DNA of 64,000 bases, taken from contig NZ_JAEQNA010000005.1 of assembly GCF_016722895.1 (NCBI RefSeq), forward strand, positions 186,001-250,000, given 5' to 3'. The notes under the pieces are model-generated. The model had not been told where the DNA came from. It was given only the letters and a program-made list of their open reading frames with translations, and ran no database searches. Made by a program: the position numbers and the translations under genes. The stretch comes from Ramlibacter aurantiacus. Its GTDB lineage: Bacteria > Pseudomonadota > Gammaproteobacteria > Burkholderiales > Burkholderiaceae_C. This document shows positions 1-7,981 of this stretch, one piece after another (position 1 is the first letter of the stretch; each line of letters starts with the position of its first letter).

Positions 1-81
1 CGTGGGCGGCTCGACCGGGCGGCCGGCCTCCAGGCGCGTCTCCTCGACCTGGACGATGAGTTTGCGGATCTTGGCGTTCAT
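1..81 (-). CDS. Amino acid synthesis family protein (PF06684/DUF1185), N-terminus only
   Basis: Only the first 27 codons lie in the window; the gene runs off the left edge. The start IRKLIVQVEETRLEAG aligns with the start of the next gene upstream (IRRVLTHVEDIHHE), so this looks like a second, tandem member of PF06684. The family has a chorismate-mutase-like fold and no established reaction. It begins 22 bp after the stop of the first PF06684 gene and is the last visible gene of the operon led by the 6-hydroxynicotinate-reductase-like gene. Two adjacent but diverged members suggest a heteromeric complex or two related steps; that is inference. Confidence 0.7.
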   Translation of the reverse strand, partial: MNAKIRKLIVQVEETRLEAGRPVEPPT

Positions 82-103
82 GTCTGTTTCCTCGAATCGT
101 TGG

Positions 104-757
104 TTAGCGCAGGCCGTCCCACTGCTTGATGTCCTGGGCCTTCAGGCCGCCCACCCGCGCGTGCACGCGCGGCCCGGTGCTCATGGCCAGGATGAACACC
201 ACCTCGTCGGCGGCGGGCGACCCGGGCACGCGCACCTCGATGGCGTCGAAGTGGCTGCGCACGTAGGAGGCGTTGATGTGGGTGAGCGGCACGTCCAGGC
301 CGGCTCCGGGCGGGCCCACCTTCTTGGTCGAGGCCACGATGGCCAGGCCGTTGCCCGGCTGTCCCTTGGTCGAATCGCCACGGCCGGCCTTGTAGGCGGC
401 GGCATCCCCCTTCCACCCCAGCAGATCGCGCATGGCATAGCCGCCCGGCACGTGCCACAGCGCCCCGTGCTCCAGCTCGCCCGCGGCGCCCACGATGGCG
501 CCCTTGCCGTAGCCCTCGATGACCTCGGGCGCAACTTCCATGGCATCGCACAGGCGGCGCGCCATGGTCACGCCCACGGCGTCGAGCTCGGCCATCATGG
601 GCAGGATGTCGGGCTCGTAGCGGCCGGCATAGGGGTTGGTCATCACGATGGCGATGGCGCCGCGACGCAGCGGCTTGGGCGCCGGGGGGCCGAACTCGTG
701 GTGGATGTCCTCCACATGGGTGAGGACGCGGCGGATCTCGATCAATGGTGGGCTCAT
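104..757 (-). CDS. Amino acid synthesis family protein (PF06684/DUF1185)
   Basis: This 217-residue protein matches what I know of PF06684 proteins, with conserved stretches such as NPYAGRYEPD, YGKGAIVG, EHGALWHVPGGYAMRDLLG and GPRVHARVGGL near the C-terminus. The fold of the family resembles chorismate mutase; the biochemical role is not established and the name amino acid synthesis is historical. No signal peptide or membrane segment is visible, so it is cytosolic. It lies 23 bp after the UPF0280 gene and 22 bp before a second PF06684 gene. The operon partners (Fe-S reductase, UPF0280) and the divergent enamidase suggest a role in processing a ring-opened N-heterocycle or cyclic amide, which is inference. 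Confidence 0.8.
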   Translation of the reverse strand: MSPPLIEIRRVLTHVEDIHHEFGPPAPKPLRRGAIAIVMTNPYAGRYEPDILPMMAELDAVGVTMARRLCDAMEVAPEVIEGYGKGAIVGAAGELEHGALWHVPGGYAMRDLLGWKGDAAAYKAGRGDSTKGQPGNGLAIVASTKKVGPPGAGLDVPLTHINASYVRSHFDAIEVRVPGSPAADEVVFILAMSTGPRVHARVGGLKAQDIKQWDGLR

Positions 758-780
758 GCGGGTCTCGTGTCGTTGTTCGA

Positions 781-1680
781 TCAGGCAGCCAGGCCCTGCG
801 GGGCCTGCCGCTCCAGCAGCGGAGCGGGCGCGGTGTCGTCGGTGGCGACCCAGCCCTGGCAGACCAGGACGGCCGAATGGATGATGCCGGCTTCGCGAAG
901 CTCGCGCGCGCAGCGGATGCCCGAAGCCAGCGCGTCCTGCACCGTTTGCGTCGGCAGCAGCGGCACGTCCACGGTGACCAGGCGGTCACCGAGGTCGGTG
1001 TCGTCCTTCAGGCTGGTCGCGGGCTGGCGCAGGATCCGCGGATGCGGCGCATCGACGGCATTGGCGATGAGGGTGGCGGCGGCGTCGGCCGCGGAAGCCG
1101 TGGCCGCGCGCACGGTCACGCTGTCGGCGATGCCCATGGAGAAGCTGCGCCCGCGCCAGCCGCTGGTGGCGACGCCGCGCACGGGATCATCCGCGCGCAC
1201 CTCGAAGGCCCCGTCGATCGGCAGGCCGCCGCCGACGAGCTGTGACGGATCGAAGCGCGCCAGGTCGGCGAACAAGCCAATGCGCAAGACCTGTCCCGGT
1301 GCCAGGTGCAGCGCCACGTCGCCGCCGTTGTTGATCCAGGCGCGCGTCATGCCAGGCCGCTGGTAGAACGCCACCAGTTCCTCGGCCACGGAGCCCGCGA
1401 CCGCGGCCATGGGCGTGATGAAACGCGGCAGGAAAGGCAGGCAGGCCTGCCACATGCGCCGGGCCACCGCGCCCCGCGGCATGCGCGTCGCGTCCACCGG
1501 CTGGCGCAACAAGGCCAGCTCGGCCACCAGCTCGGGCAGGATGCCGCCGAAGCGCGCCCAGGCCGCCTCGTGCGCGGCCTGCACAGCGCCCGGCTCGCCC
1601 TCCGCGCCCAGCACGATGTCGATGGGCCCGTGCTGCAGGTGCCATCGCCCATCGGGCAGGCTGTTGCGGCTTGCTTGCAT
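781..1680 (-). CDS. UPF0280 family protein (ApbE-like fold)
   Basis: A 299-residue soluble protein recognised as UPF0280 from its overall pattern: WHLQHGPIDIVLGA near the N-terminus, the central AWINNGGDVALHL, the VATSGWRGRSFSMGIADSVTV segment (given here in part only as VATSGWRGRS and SMGIADSVTV), and NAVDAPHPRI. The GG(D/N) and SG...S motifs resemble those of the flavin transferase ApbE, to which the family is structurally related. No enzymatic activity is firmly known. It follows the reductase gene by 12 bp and precedes the PF06684 pair, so it is almost certainly co-transcribed. A role in cofactor (flavin) attachment or in substrate turnover for the reductase is a reasonable guess but is not shown by the sequence. 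Confidence 0.75.
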   Translation of the reverse strand: MQASRNSLPDGRWHLQHGPIDIVLGAEGEPGAVQAAHEAAWARFGGILPELVAELALLRQPVDATRMPRGAVARRMWQACLPFLPRFITPMAAVAGSVAEELVAFYQRPGMTRAWINNGGDVALHLAPGQVLRIGLFADLARFDPSQLVGGGLPIDGAFEVRADDPVRGVATSGWRGRSFSMGIADSVTVRAATASAADAAATLIANAVDAPHPRILRQPATSLKDDTDLGDRLVTVDVPLLPTQTVQDALASGIRCARELREAGIIHSAVLVCQGWVATDDTAPAPLLERQAPQGLAA

Positions 1681-1692
1681 GGGCGCCTGGCC

Positions 1693-3309
1693 TCAGCCGA
1701 GCATCGGGGGCGCGCCCAGGGCCCAGCCGTTCAGCGGCGAGGCCGGCTCGATGCGACGCCCCTGCGGCGCCCCGTCGTTGTGCCAGGCGCCGCGTGCCAG
1801 CACCTCGGCCAGGGGCTTCACGTACTCCATGTGGCCGCCGAGCGCGCGGTAGTCCTGCAGCCGCATGCTGAACTCGATGGGCGCGACCAGCGCCGGCGTG
1901 GGCACGGTGCCGAAGCTGTGGTCCGGCATGCGCAGCACGTCCACCATCAGCGTGATGCCGCCACCGGGCCACAGGTAGGCCGGCGCGCCACCGCAGGTCA
2001 CGTTGACCAGCGAGTGCTTGATGGCATTGGTCAGCTGCACCGGGTTGTCGGTCACGCCCGCGCGCAGGCTGCCGCCGGCCCCGCCGACGAAGAGCACGCT
2101 GGTCAGCGACGGCTCGCAGTTCTCGCCGATGCGGGCCACCGTGGCCGCGACCGCCGGCGGCATGGGCGCCTGCCGCGGCACCAGGTCGTCGTCCAGCACG
2201 AACCAGGCGGCGTGCTCGCCGGTGGTCGAGGTCATCAGCAGTCGCAGGCCCGGCCATGCCACGTCGGGGTCCCAGCTTTCGATGATGCTCATGGGGTCCT
2301 GCAGGTCGGTGCCGCCCCAGCCGGTGCCGGGGTTGGCCACCTGGAAGTAGCGGCCGGGCGTGGACTTGCGCCCGCGGATCTGGATGCCCGAAGGCCGCAT
2401 GTCCAGGCAACGTCCGGCCTGGTGCTGGGTCAGCACGCCGGTGATGTGGTCGTCGACCACCACCACCTCGTCGGTCTGGCCGAAGAACTGCTTGGCGAAG
2501 ATGCCCACGGTGGCCGAGCCGCAGCCCACGCGCATGCGCTGTTCGGGCACGCCGTTGACGATGGGCGCCTTGCCCGCCTGCACCACCACCTGGGAGCCGC
2601 CGTCGATGGACAACTCGGCCGCCTGCTTGTTGGCCAGCAGCGCCATCACGTCCATGGTCATGCGGCCTTCCTTCTTGCTGCCACCGGTGAGGTGGTGCAC
2701 GCCGCCCAGCGAGAACATCTGCGAGCCGTACTCGGCCGTGGTCACGTGGCCGACCACCTCGCCCTTGAAGCGGATGTTGGCCTGCTCGGGACCGAGCCAG
2801 CGGTCGGTGTCGATCTTCAGCTTGAGGCTGCAATAGCTGAAGATGCCCTCGGTGACCACGGTCACCAGGTCCACCCCGTTCGCCTGCGAGGACACGATGA
2901 AGGGCGCGGGCTTGTAGTCGGGGTAGGTGGTGGAGGCGCCGATGCCGGTGACGAAAAGCTCGTTCTCGCCGGCGGCCGTGGCCTCGTCCGTGGCGGGCTG
3001 CGAAGCGGCGTCGGAAGAGGCCGGCGCCGTGTCGCCGGGGGCGGGGATCGCGAACGGGACCACGCGGGGGTCGATCGCCTCGGTCGTGCGGCGCAGCAGC
3101 ACCACGGGGTCGACCCGCACCAGCACGCCCGCGCTGTTGGCATAGCGGTCGCAGGCGCCGGTCTTGCCGGGCGAGATCTGGCACAGCACCGGGCAGGCGT
3201 TGCACTCGATCTTGTCGCTGGCCATGCGCTCGTTGCGCGGTGCCGCGCGCTCGAGCACCACCGGCGCCCCGGGATCGGCCAGTCCATCGGTCTTGGTGTG
3301 TTCAATCAT
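1693..3309 (-). CDS. hnr: 6-hydroxynicotinate reductase-like Fe-S protein
   Basis: The protein resembles 6-hydroxynicotinate reductase, which in anaerobic nicotinate fermentation reduces 6-hydroxynicotinate to 1,4,5,6-tetrahydro-6-oxonicotinate. The N-terminal part carries a four-cysteine motif, C-x2-C-PVL-C-QI-SPGKTGA-CDRY, expected to bind an iron-sulfur cluster. I prefer the start at 3309 (538 residues) because a GGAG lies 9 bases upstream and because a possible start at 3363 would place the operator repeats inside the gene. It leads the operon hnr, UPF0280, PF06684, PF06684 and is divergent from the enamidase gene, whose product acts next in the fermentative pathway. The true substrate in this organism may be another cyclic amide; no nicotinate hydroxylase genes are in the window. 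Confidence 0.75.
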   Translation of the reverse strand: MIEHTKTDGLADPGAPVVLERAAPRNERMASDKIECNACPVLCQISPGKTGACDRYANSAGVLVRVDPVVLLRRTTEAIDPRVVPFAIPAPGDTAPASSDAASQPATDEATAAGENELFVTGIGASTTYPDYKPAPFIVSSQANGVDLVTVVTEGIFSYCSLKLKIDTDRWLGPEQANIRFKGEVVGHVTTAEYGSQMFSLGGVHHLTGGSKKEGRMTMDVMALLANKQAAELSIDGGSQVVVQAGKAPIVNGVPEQRMRVGCGSATVGIFAKQFFGQTDEVVVVDDHITGVLTQHQAGRCLDMRPSGIQIRGRKSTPGRYFQVANPGTGWGGTDLQDPMSIIESWDPDVAWPGLRLLMTSTTGEHAAWFVLDDDLVPRQAPMPPAVAATVARIGENCEPSLTSVLFVGGAGGSLRAGVTDNPVQLTNAIKHSLVNVTCGGAPAYLWPGGGITLMVDVLRMPDHSFGTVPTPALVAPIEFSMRLQDYRALGGHMEYVKPLAEVLARGAWHNDGAPQGRRIEPASPLNGWALGAPPMLG

Positions 3310-3350
3310 CTGTGACGCTCCATGCGCGGCATCGGCCCGCCGCTCGATGA

Positions 3351-3461
3351 ATGTAGTATCCACTGAACCAACGTTATGTGTCCACTACATCGGACGATGA
3401 TCCGGGAAGACCCCGGGGCGGCGCTTGCGACGTCCGGGACGCGCATGTAGGATTCTCTACA
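3351..3461. promoter_or_regulatory. Divergent hnr/ena control region with inverted repeats
   Basis: Between the two divergent genes I see ATGTAGT (3351-3357) and its inverse ACTACAT (3384-3390), two related sites AGTATCCACT (3355-3364) and TGTGTCCACT (3377-3386), and a separate palindrome TGTAG-6-CTACA (3446-3461). The core GTGTCCACT recurs in front of the first Rieske oxygenase gene. These look like binding sites for a dimeric regulator; which one is unknown. Confidence 0.5.
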
Positions 3462-3505
3462 AAATCTTCAGCAACTGTTTAAACCGCCAACTGGAGCACA
3501 GCCAT

Positions 3506-4693
3506 ATGGCAGAAGTCACGAGCACGGGCAAGTCCGGCAAGGTCGTCATCCGCAACATCGGGCTGCTGCTGTCCGGCGACATCGACGCCCCCATCCTGGA
3601 GGCCGACACCCTGGTCGTCAACGATGGCCTCATCAGCGCCGTGGGCCGCGAAGCCGATTGCGACACCAGCGAGCCCGACGTGCTGATCGACGCGCGCCGC
3701 ACCTGCGTGGCTCCGGGCCTGATCGACAGCCACGTGCACCCGGTGTTCGGCGACTGGACGCCGCGGCAGAACCAGCTCGGCTGGATCGAGTCGACGCTCA
3801 ACGGCGGCGTGACCACCATGATTTCGGCCGGCGAGGTGCACCTGCCCGGACGGCCCAAGGACATCGTCGGGCTGAAGGCCCTGGCCATCACCGCCCAGCG
3901 CGCCTTCGACAACTTCCGGCCCGCCGGCGTCAAGGTGCTGGCCGGCGCGCCCGTGATCGAGCAGGGGATGGTCGAGCAGGACTTCAAGGACCTGGCCGAA
4001 GCCGGGGTGTCGCTGCTGGGCGAGATCGGCCTGGGCTCGGTCAAGTCGGCGCAGGAGGCGGCGCCCATGGTGGCCTGGGCCCGCAAGTACGGCATCCAGA
4101 GCACCATCCACACGGGAGGCCCGTCCATTCCAGGTTCGGGCCTGATCGACAAGGACGTGGTGCTGGAGTCCGACGCCGACATCATCGGCCACATCAACGG
4201 CGGCCACACCGCCCTGCCCGAGCGGCATGTGTGCGAGCTGTGCGAGCGTTCCTCCCGCGCGATCGAGATCGTCCACAACGGCAACGAGAAGATCGCCATC
4301 GCCGCCGCCCAGATGGCGCTGCAGCTGAAGTGCCCGCACCGGGTGATCCTGGGCACCGACGGCCCCGCCGGATCGGGCGTTCAGCCGCTGGGCATGCTGC
4401 GCATGATTTCGCTGCTGTCCAGCCTGGGCAACATCCCGGCCGAGCTGGTGTTCTGCTTCGCCACCGGCAACACCGCGCGCATCCGCAACCTCAACTGCGG
4501 CTTGATCGAGGTCGGCCGCGCCGCCGATTTCGTGTTCATGGACAGGGCCCAGCACACCGCGGGCCGCACGCTCCTGGAGAGCGTGCAGCTGGGCGACATC
4601 CCGGGCGTCGGCATGGTGATGATCGACGGCATCGTGCGCTGCGGCCGCAGCCGCAACACGCCGCCCGCGACCGAGGTGCCGGTGGTGGAGTGA
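3506..4693 (+). CDS. ena: Enamidase-like amidohydrolase
   Basis: This 395-residue protein is an amidohydrolase-superfamily enzyme closest to enamidase, which hydrolyses 1,4,5,6-tetrahydro-6-oxonicotinate to 2-formylglutarate and ammonia. Visible metal-site features are GLIDSHVHP (the HxH motif, residues about 76 and 78), histidines in STIHTGG and INGGHTALP, and the aspartate of LGTDGPAGSG. The composite N-terminal beta domain is typical (VIRNIGLLLSGD, IDARRTCVAPGL). I use the ATG at 3506 with a CTGGAG about 10 bases upstream; in-frame codons back to 3425 show no family similarity. It is divergent from hnr, which supplies its substrate in the known pathway. The 78-bp hairpin repeat begins 3 bases after the stop. 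Confidence 0.8.
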   Translation: MAEVTSTGKSGKVVIRNIGLLLSGDIDAPILEADTLVVNDGLISAVGREADCDTSEPDVLIDARRTCVAPGLIDSHVHPVFGDWTPRQNQLGWIESTLNGGVTTMISAGEVHLPGRPKDIVGLKALAITAQRAFDNFRPAGVKVLAGAPVIEQGMVEQDFKDLAEAGVSLLGEIGLGSVKSAQEAAPMVAWARKYGIQSTIHTGGPSIPGSGLIDKDVVLESDADIIGHINGGHTALPERHVCELCERSSRAIEIVHNGNEKIAIAAAQMALQLKCPHRVILGTDGPAGSGVQPLGMLRMISLLSSLGNIPAELVFCFATGNTARIRNLNCGLIEVGRAADFVFMDRAQHTAGRTLLESVQLGDIPGVGMVMIDGIVRCGRSRNTPPATEVPVVE

Positions 4694-4695
4694 TC

Positions 4696-4773
4696 CCCCC
4701 CGAAGCGCCTTCGGCGCCTCCCCCCAGGGGGCGCAACCAGCGGCCCGGCGAAGCCGGTTCCGCGGTTGCCGCT
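4696..4773 (+). repeat. Dispersed three-hairpin intergenic repeat, copy 1
   Basis: This stretch is repeated, with most positions identical, at 17535-17613 on the other strand. It holds a hairpin GCGCC-TTC-GGCGC (4705-4717), a C-run/G-run pair around 4718-4734, and CCGGC-GAA-GCCGG (4745-4757). In the other copy the first stem has a paired G/C swap that keeps base pairing. It starts just after the ena stop codon and could end or stabilise the transcript. Confidence 0.7.
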
Positions 4774-4782
4774 GGAGGGGGC

Positions 4783-4865
4783 CTACCGCTGCGCGGTGGC
4801 CTGGAGGGGGCCCTTCGACAGGCTCAGGACAGGCCTATCGCTGCGCGGTGGCCGGGAGGGGCCGG
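4783..4865 (+). repeat. Short tandem direct repeats after ena
   Basis: Two copies of a unit reading CGCTGCGCGGTGGCC followed by a G-rich run (about 4787 and 4839) flank the word CCTTCGACAGGCTCAGGACA at 4811-4830, a word I know as a common intergenic repeat of related bacteria. The block fills the gap between ena and the convergent amidohydrolase gene and shows no coding character. Confidence 0.5.
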
Positions 4866-4878
4866 GCTCGCCGGGCGG

Positions 4879-5769
4879 TCAGCCGGGGAATCCGTATACC
4901 GCGCGAGGGTTGTCCACCAGGATCTGCTTGCGCGTGGCGGCGTCCGGCACCCATTCGGCCAGCAGGTCGAACAGGTCGCCGTCATTGGGCATGGCACGGC
5001 CGTTCATGTTGACGTGCGGCCAGTCGGTGCCCCACAGCAGGCGCTGCGGCGCGTGCTTCACCAGCGCCTGCGCCAGCGGGGTCACCGAGGCATACGGAAA
5101 GTCCTCCGCCGTGCAGCGCATCGGCCCCGACAGCTTGACCCAGACCCGGCCGGTGTCCAGCAGTCTCAGCAGGCACTCGAAGGCAGCTTGCGCGGTGCCG
5201 CCCGCGGCGGGTACCGCGGCGAAGTGGTCGAGCACGATGTCGTTGGGCAGCGCGAGCAGCTGATCGGCGTAGCGCGGCAGGTCGTCGCCGCTGGGATAGA
5301 ACTGCACATGCCAGCCGAACTCGGCGATGCGGGCCGCGACGCTGGCCGACAGGCGCGGCAACGCGCCGTGGTGGCCGTCGCTGACGAAGCGCGCACCGCG
5401 CACGCCGAGCCGGTCCAGCCGGTGCAGGTGGTCTCGCGTCACGTCATCGGGCAGCAGGGCAACGCCGCGGAAGCGGTCCGGGAAGACGGCCAGCACGCCT
5501 TCGAGGTGCCGGGTGTCCGGGCCGTACCCGCCACCGCTGACCACCACCGCGCCGGCCAGGCCGAGCGTGTCCTGCAGGGCGATGTTCGTCTGCGGCAAGG
5601 CGTCCTGCGAGATGTAGCGGCTGCCCGGGTGGAAGGGGTAGCGGCTGGCCGGACCGAACAGATGCACATGGCAGTCGATGGCACCGGTCGGCGCCTGCAG
5701 GGCCGGCTTCCTGGGGTGCGGGTCGGGCGGCTGCGTGACGGGCGGTTGGCTGGGTCGCTCCGGCTTCAT
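4879..5769 (-). CDS. Amidohydrolase family protein (2-pyrone-4,6-dicarboxylate hydrolase-like)
   Basis: A 296-residue soluble TIM-barrel hydrolase of the amidohydrolase-2 group. The metal motif AIDCHVHLFGP is near residue 33, a barrel strand histidine appears in FGWHVQFYP and in IVLDHFAAVP, and the C-terminal LLWGTDWPHVN carries the expected aspartate. The pattern resembles LigI-type lactonases and related ring-opening hydrolases; the substrate cannot be read from the sequence. The N-terminus is rich in proline and basic residues before the barrel starts. It begins 3 bp after the stop of the Bug binding-protein gene and is surely co-transcribed, so it probably acts on the compound that protein captures. 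Confidence 0.75.
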   Translation of the reverse strand: MKPERPSQPPVTQPPDPHPRKPALQAPTGAIDCHVHLFGPASRYPFHPGSRYISQDALPQTNIALQDTLGLAGAVVVSGGGYGPDTRHLEGVLAVFPDRFRGVALLPDDVTRDHLHRLDRLGVRGARFVSDGHHGALPRLSASVAARIAEFGWHVQFYPSGDDLPRYADQLLALPNDIVLDHFAAVPAAGGTAQAAFECLLRLLDTGRVWVKLSGPMRCTAEDFPYASVTPLAQALVKHAPQRLLWGTDWPHVNMNGRAMPNDGDLFDLLAEWVPDAATRKQILVDNPRAVYGFPG

Positions 5770-5772
5770 CGC

Positions 5773-6750
5773 TCAATTGGCCTTGATGTCGGACTTGCGA
5801 ACCAGCTGCGCCCACTGCTTCAGCTCAGTGTCGATCAGCTTCTCGAACTCGGCCGGCGTGTTGGCCACCGGCACCACGCCGTCGGACTCGAAGCGGCGTA
5901 GCACCTCGGGGTCGGCGACCGCCTTGCGCAGGCCCTGGTGCAGCGTGTCGACCACCTCGCGCGGCGTGCCGGCCGGCGCGATCACGCCCATCCAGAGGAT
6001 GCCCTGGTAGCCGGGAAGCCCGGACTCGGCCACCGTGGGCACCTCGGGCATCAGCGGCGAGCGCTTGAGGCTGGCGATGGCCAGCGGCTTGAGGCGGCCC
6101 GAGCGGATGTGGCCGGCGGCGGTCGCGATGGTGTCCATCTTCAGCCCCACCACGCCGGACAGCAGGTCGTTCATCGCCGGCGCCGCGCCCTTGTACGGCA
6201 CGTGCGCCACCTGCAGGCCCAGCTGCTGCAGCAGCAGTTCCATGGTCACGTGCGGCAGCGTGCCGTTGCCGGCCGAGGCGTAGTTCAGCTTGCCCGGGTT
6301 GGCGCGCGCGTAGCGCACGAAGCCGGCGAAGTCGTTGTAGGGCTGCTCGGCATTGGCCACCAGCAACTCGGGGATCTCGGCCACCAGCGACACCGGCGCC
6401 AGGTCGCGCCGGGTATCGAAGCCCAGCTTGTCATTCAGCGCCGGATTGATCGTGTGGTTGGGCGTGGTGAACAGCAGCGTGTAGCCGTCGGCCGGCGCCT
6501 TGGCCACCCGCTGGGTTGCGATGGCGCCCCCAGCGCCGGGCACGTTCTCGATGACCACGGTGGTCCCCAGCGCCGGGCCGAGCTTGTTGCCCAGCGTGCG
6601 GGCCACCGCGTCCACGGTGCCGCCGGCGGGAAAGGGAACGATGAGGCGCACCGGCTTGTCGGGATAGGCGGCCCAGGCGGGCAGGCTGGTGCCGGCGAGA
6701 AGCGTCGCGGAGAGCGCAAGCAGGCTGCGCCGGGAAAGTGTCGTTCGCAT
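5773..6750 (-). CDS. Bug family tripartite tricarboxylate transporter substrate-binding protein
   Basis: A 325-residue periplasmic solute-binding protein. It has an export signal (MRTTLSRRSLLALSATLL, cleavage near the AWA) followed by the Bug hallmark YPDKPVRLIVPFPAGGTVD, then VVIENVPGAGG and an HVPYKGAAPAMNDLLSG segment. Bug proteins bind small carboxylates and usually feed a TctAB membrane unit, which is absent here; Burkholderiales carry many such orphans. It heads a two-gene unit with the amidohydrolase. The 142-bp gap upstream (6751-6892) separates it from the TIM-barrel gene and shows no clear repeat. Confidence 0.85.
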   Translation of the reverse strand: MRTTLSRRSLLALSATLLAGTSLPAWAAYPDKPVRLIVPFPAGGTVDAVARTLGNKLGPALGTTVVIENVPGAGGAIATQRVAKAPADGYTLLFTTPNHTINPALNDKLGFDTRRDLAPVSLVAEIPELLVANAEQPYNDFAGFVRYARANPGKLNYASAGNGTLPHVTMELLLQQLGLQVAHVPYKGAAPAMNDLLSGVVGLKMDTIATAAGHIRSGRLKPLAIASLKRSPLMPEVPTVAESGLPGYQGILWMGVIAPAGTPREVVDTLHQGLRKAVADPEVLRRFESDGVVPVANTPAEFEKLIDTELKQWAQLVRKSDIKAN

Positions 6751-6892
6751 GGGGGTGTCTCCATCGGATGCTGCGGCAGGCCCGGATGTCGCCTGCGCCG
6801 GTTCCGATGATGCGAGCAGCGCCGGGTGCGCGTGATGAAAGTTTTGGCGCGATCGATGAAGCGGATTCAGCCGGCACGCGCCCCAGGCCCGC

Positions 6893-7981
6893 TCATGCGG
6901 TCGTTCGCACTTGCGTCCACGCCTGCCGCACCCAGGCGGCGATGGCGGCGTTCTGCCCGATCAGCGAGAAGCGCGCGTTCAGCGCGTAATCGGGCAGCGT
7001 GATCATCTCGGTGGTGATGTAGCGCAGCCGGGAACCGGGCTGCCCGGCGTGGTGGGCCAGCACCTTTCGCACCACCTCCTTGGTGGGCTCCAGCGCGTGC
7101 GCGTGCCAGGGCGAATGCCATTCGCCTTCGGCCGGGCGGGTGAACGGGTACAGGATGCCGCGGCCGGGGTCGCCGGCGCGCACCGGCTTGCTCGGGAACT
7201 TGGGCAGCGCCGCGACCGGCTTCTCCGGGTCGTGCGGCGCCCAGATGTTGCGAGGACCGTTGGGGGCCACCGAGCGCACCTGCACCCAGCGCACGATGCC
7301 CATGGCCAGCCACTGCTCGACCAGGTTGCCGCGCTCGAACGGATCGATCACCAGGCGGCCCGAGGCCACCGCCTCGCGGATGCCGGAGATGTCGAGCTCC
7401 TCGTCGTTGCCGATCTTGAAGATCACGTGGCTGTAGTCCAGCGTGAAGTTGAAGGGCACGCCGCGCCGGCGCACCGCCTCGGCCACCGGGACGATGCGGC
7501 GCGGGTCCTCGCTCCACATGTTCACGTGCAGCTCGAACGTGGGTTCCACGCCGTGGCGCATGCCCTCGTCATAGCAGCGCAGGTAGCCCTCGACGATCTC
7601 GGCGTCGCTGACCGGCCGGCCCGACGCGTCGCGCGCGTAGATCATCATGTTGTGGGTGGTGGCGCCGACGCGCGCCGAGATCTCCAGGTTCTGCGCCATG
7701 CGCGCGTCGTCGGTGCCCAACTCGTAGAACCAGCTGGTGGTGTGCACCGGCAGGCTGTAGGCCTCGATGCAGCGCTGGAAGGTGTCCACCTGGTCCGGCA
7801 GCGGCAGGCGGTCGAAGTGGTCGAACACGCCGCATCGCTTGACCAGGCGGAACTGCTCCTCGATGGAAGGCTCGGCCAGTGACACCGGGCGATCGATGCT
7901 CGAGTCCTGCACGCCCCGGCCGTTGCAGCCGATGGGCGGCAGGCGGGTCGTGTCGATGGGAGTGGGGGCGATGAAGGTCAT
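6893..7981 (-). CDS. Sugar phosphate isomerase/epimerase-like TIM-barrel protein
   Basis: A 362-residue soluble protein that looks like a xylose-isomerase-like TIM barrel: acidic residues sit at strand ends in TFELHVNMWSED and FTLDYSHVIFK, and further conserved-looking stretches are RWVQVRSV and YITTEMITLPD. These would make a divalent-metal site. The reaction is unknown; relatives include isomerases, epimerases and ring-processing enzymes of catabolic clusters. The start ATG overlaps the livF stop (ATGA), so it is the last gene of the long Rieske-liv operon and probably acts on the imported compound. Confidence 0.6.
   Translation of the reverse strand: MTFIAPTPIDTTRLPPIGCNGRGVQDSSIDRPVSLAEPSIEEQFRLVKRCGVFDHFDRLPLPDQVDTFQRCIEAYSLPVHTTSWFYELGTDDARMAQNLEISARVGATTHNMMIYARDASGRPVSDAEIVEGYLRCYDEGMRHGVEPTFELHVNMWSEDPRRIVPVAEAVRRRGVPFNFTLDYSHVIFKIGNDEELDISGIREAVASGRLVIDPFERGNLVEQWLAMGIVRWVQVRSVAPNGPRNIWAPHDPEKPVAALPKFPSKPVRAGDPGRGILYPFTRPAEGEWHSPWHAHALEPTKEVVRKVLAHHAGQPGSRLRYITTEMITLPDYALNARFSLIGQNAAIAAWVRQAWTQVRTTA

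Noticed and set aside
1187..3205. 672-codon minus-strand frame overlapping hnr and the UPF0280 gene
   Set aside because: It is a frame shadow with low-complexity Arg/Ala/Gly content; hnr and the UPF0280 gene are clearly the real frames.
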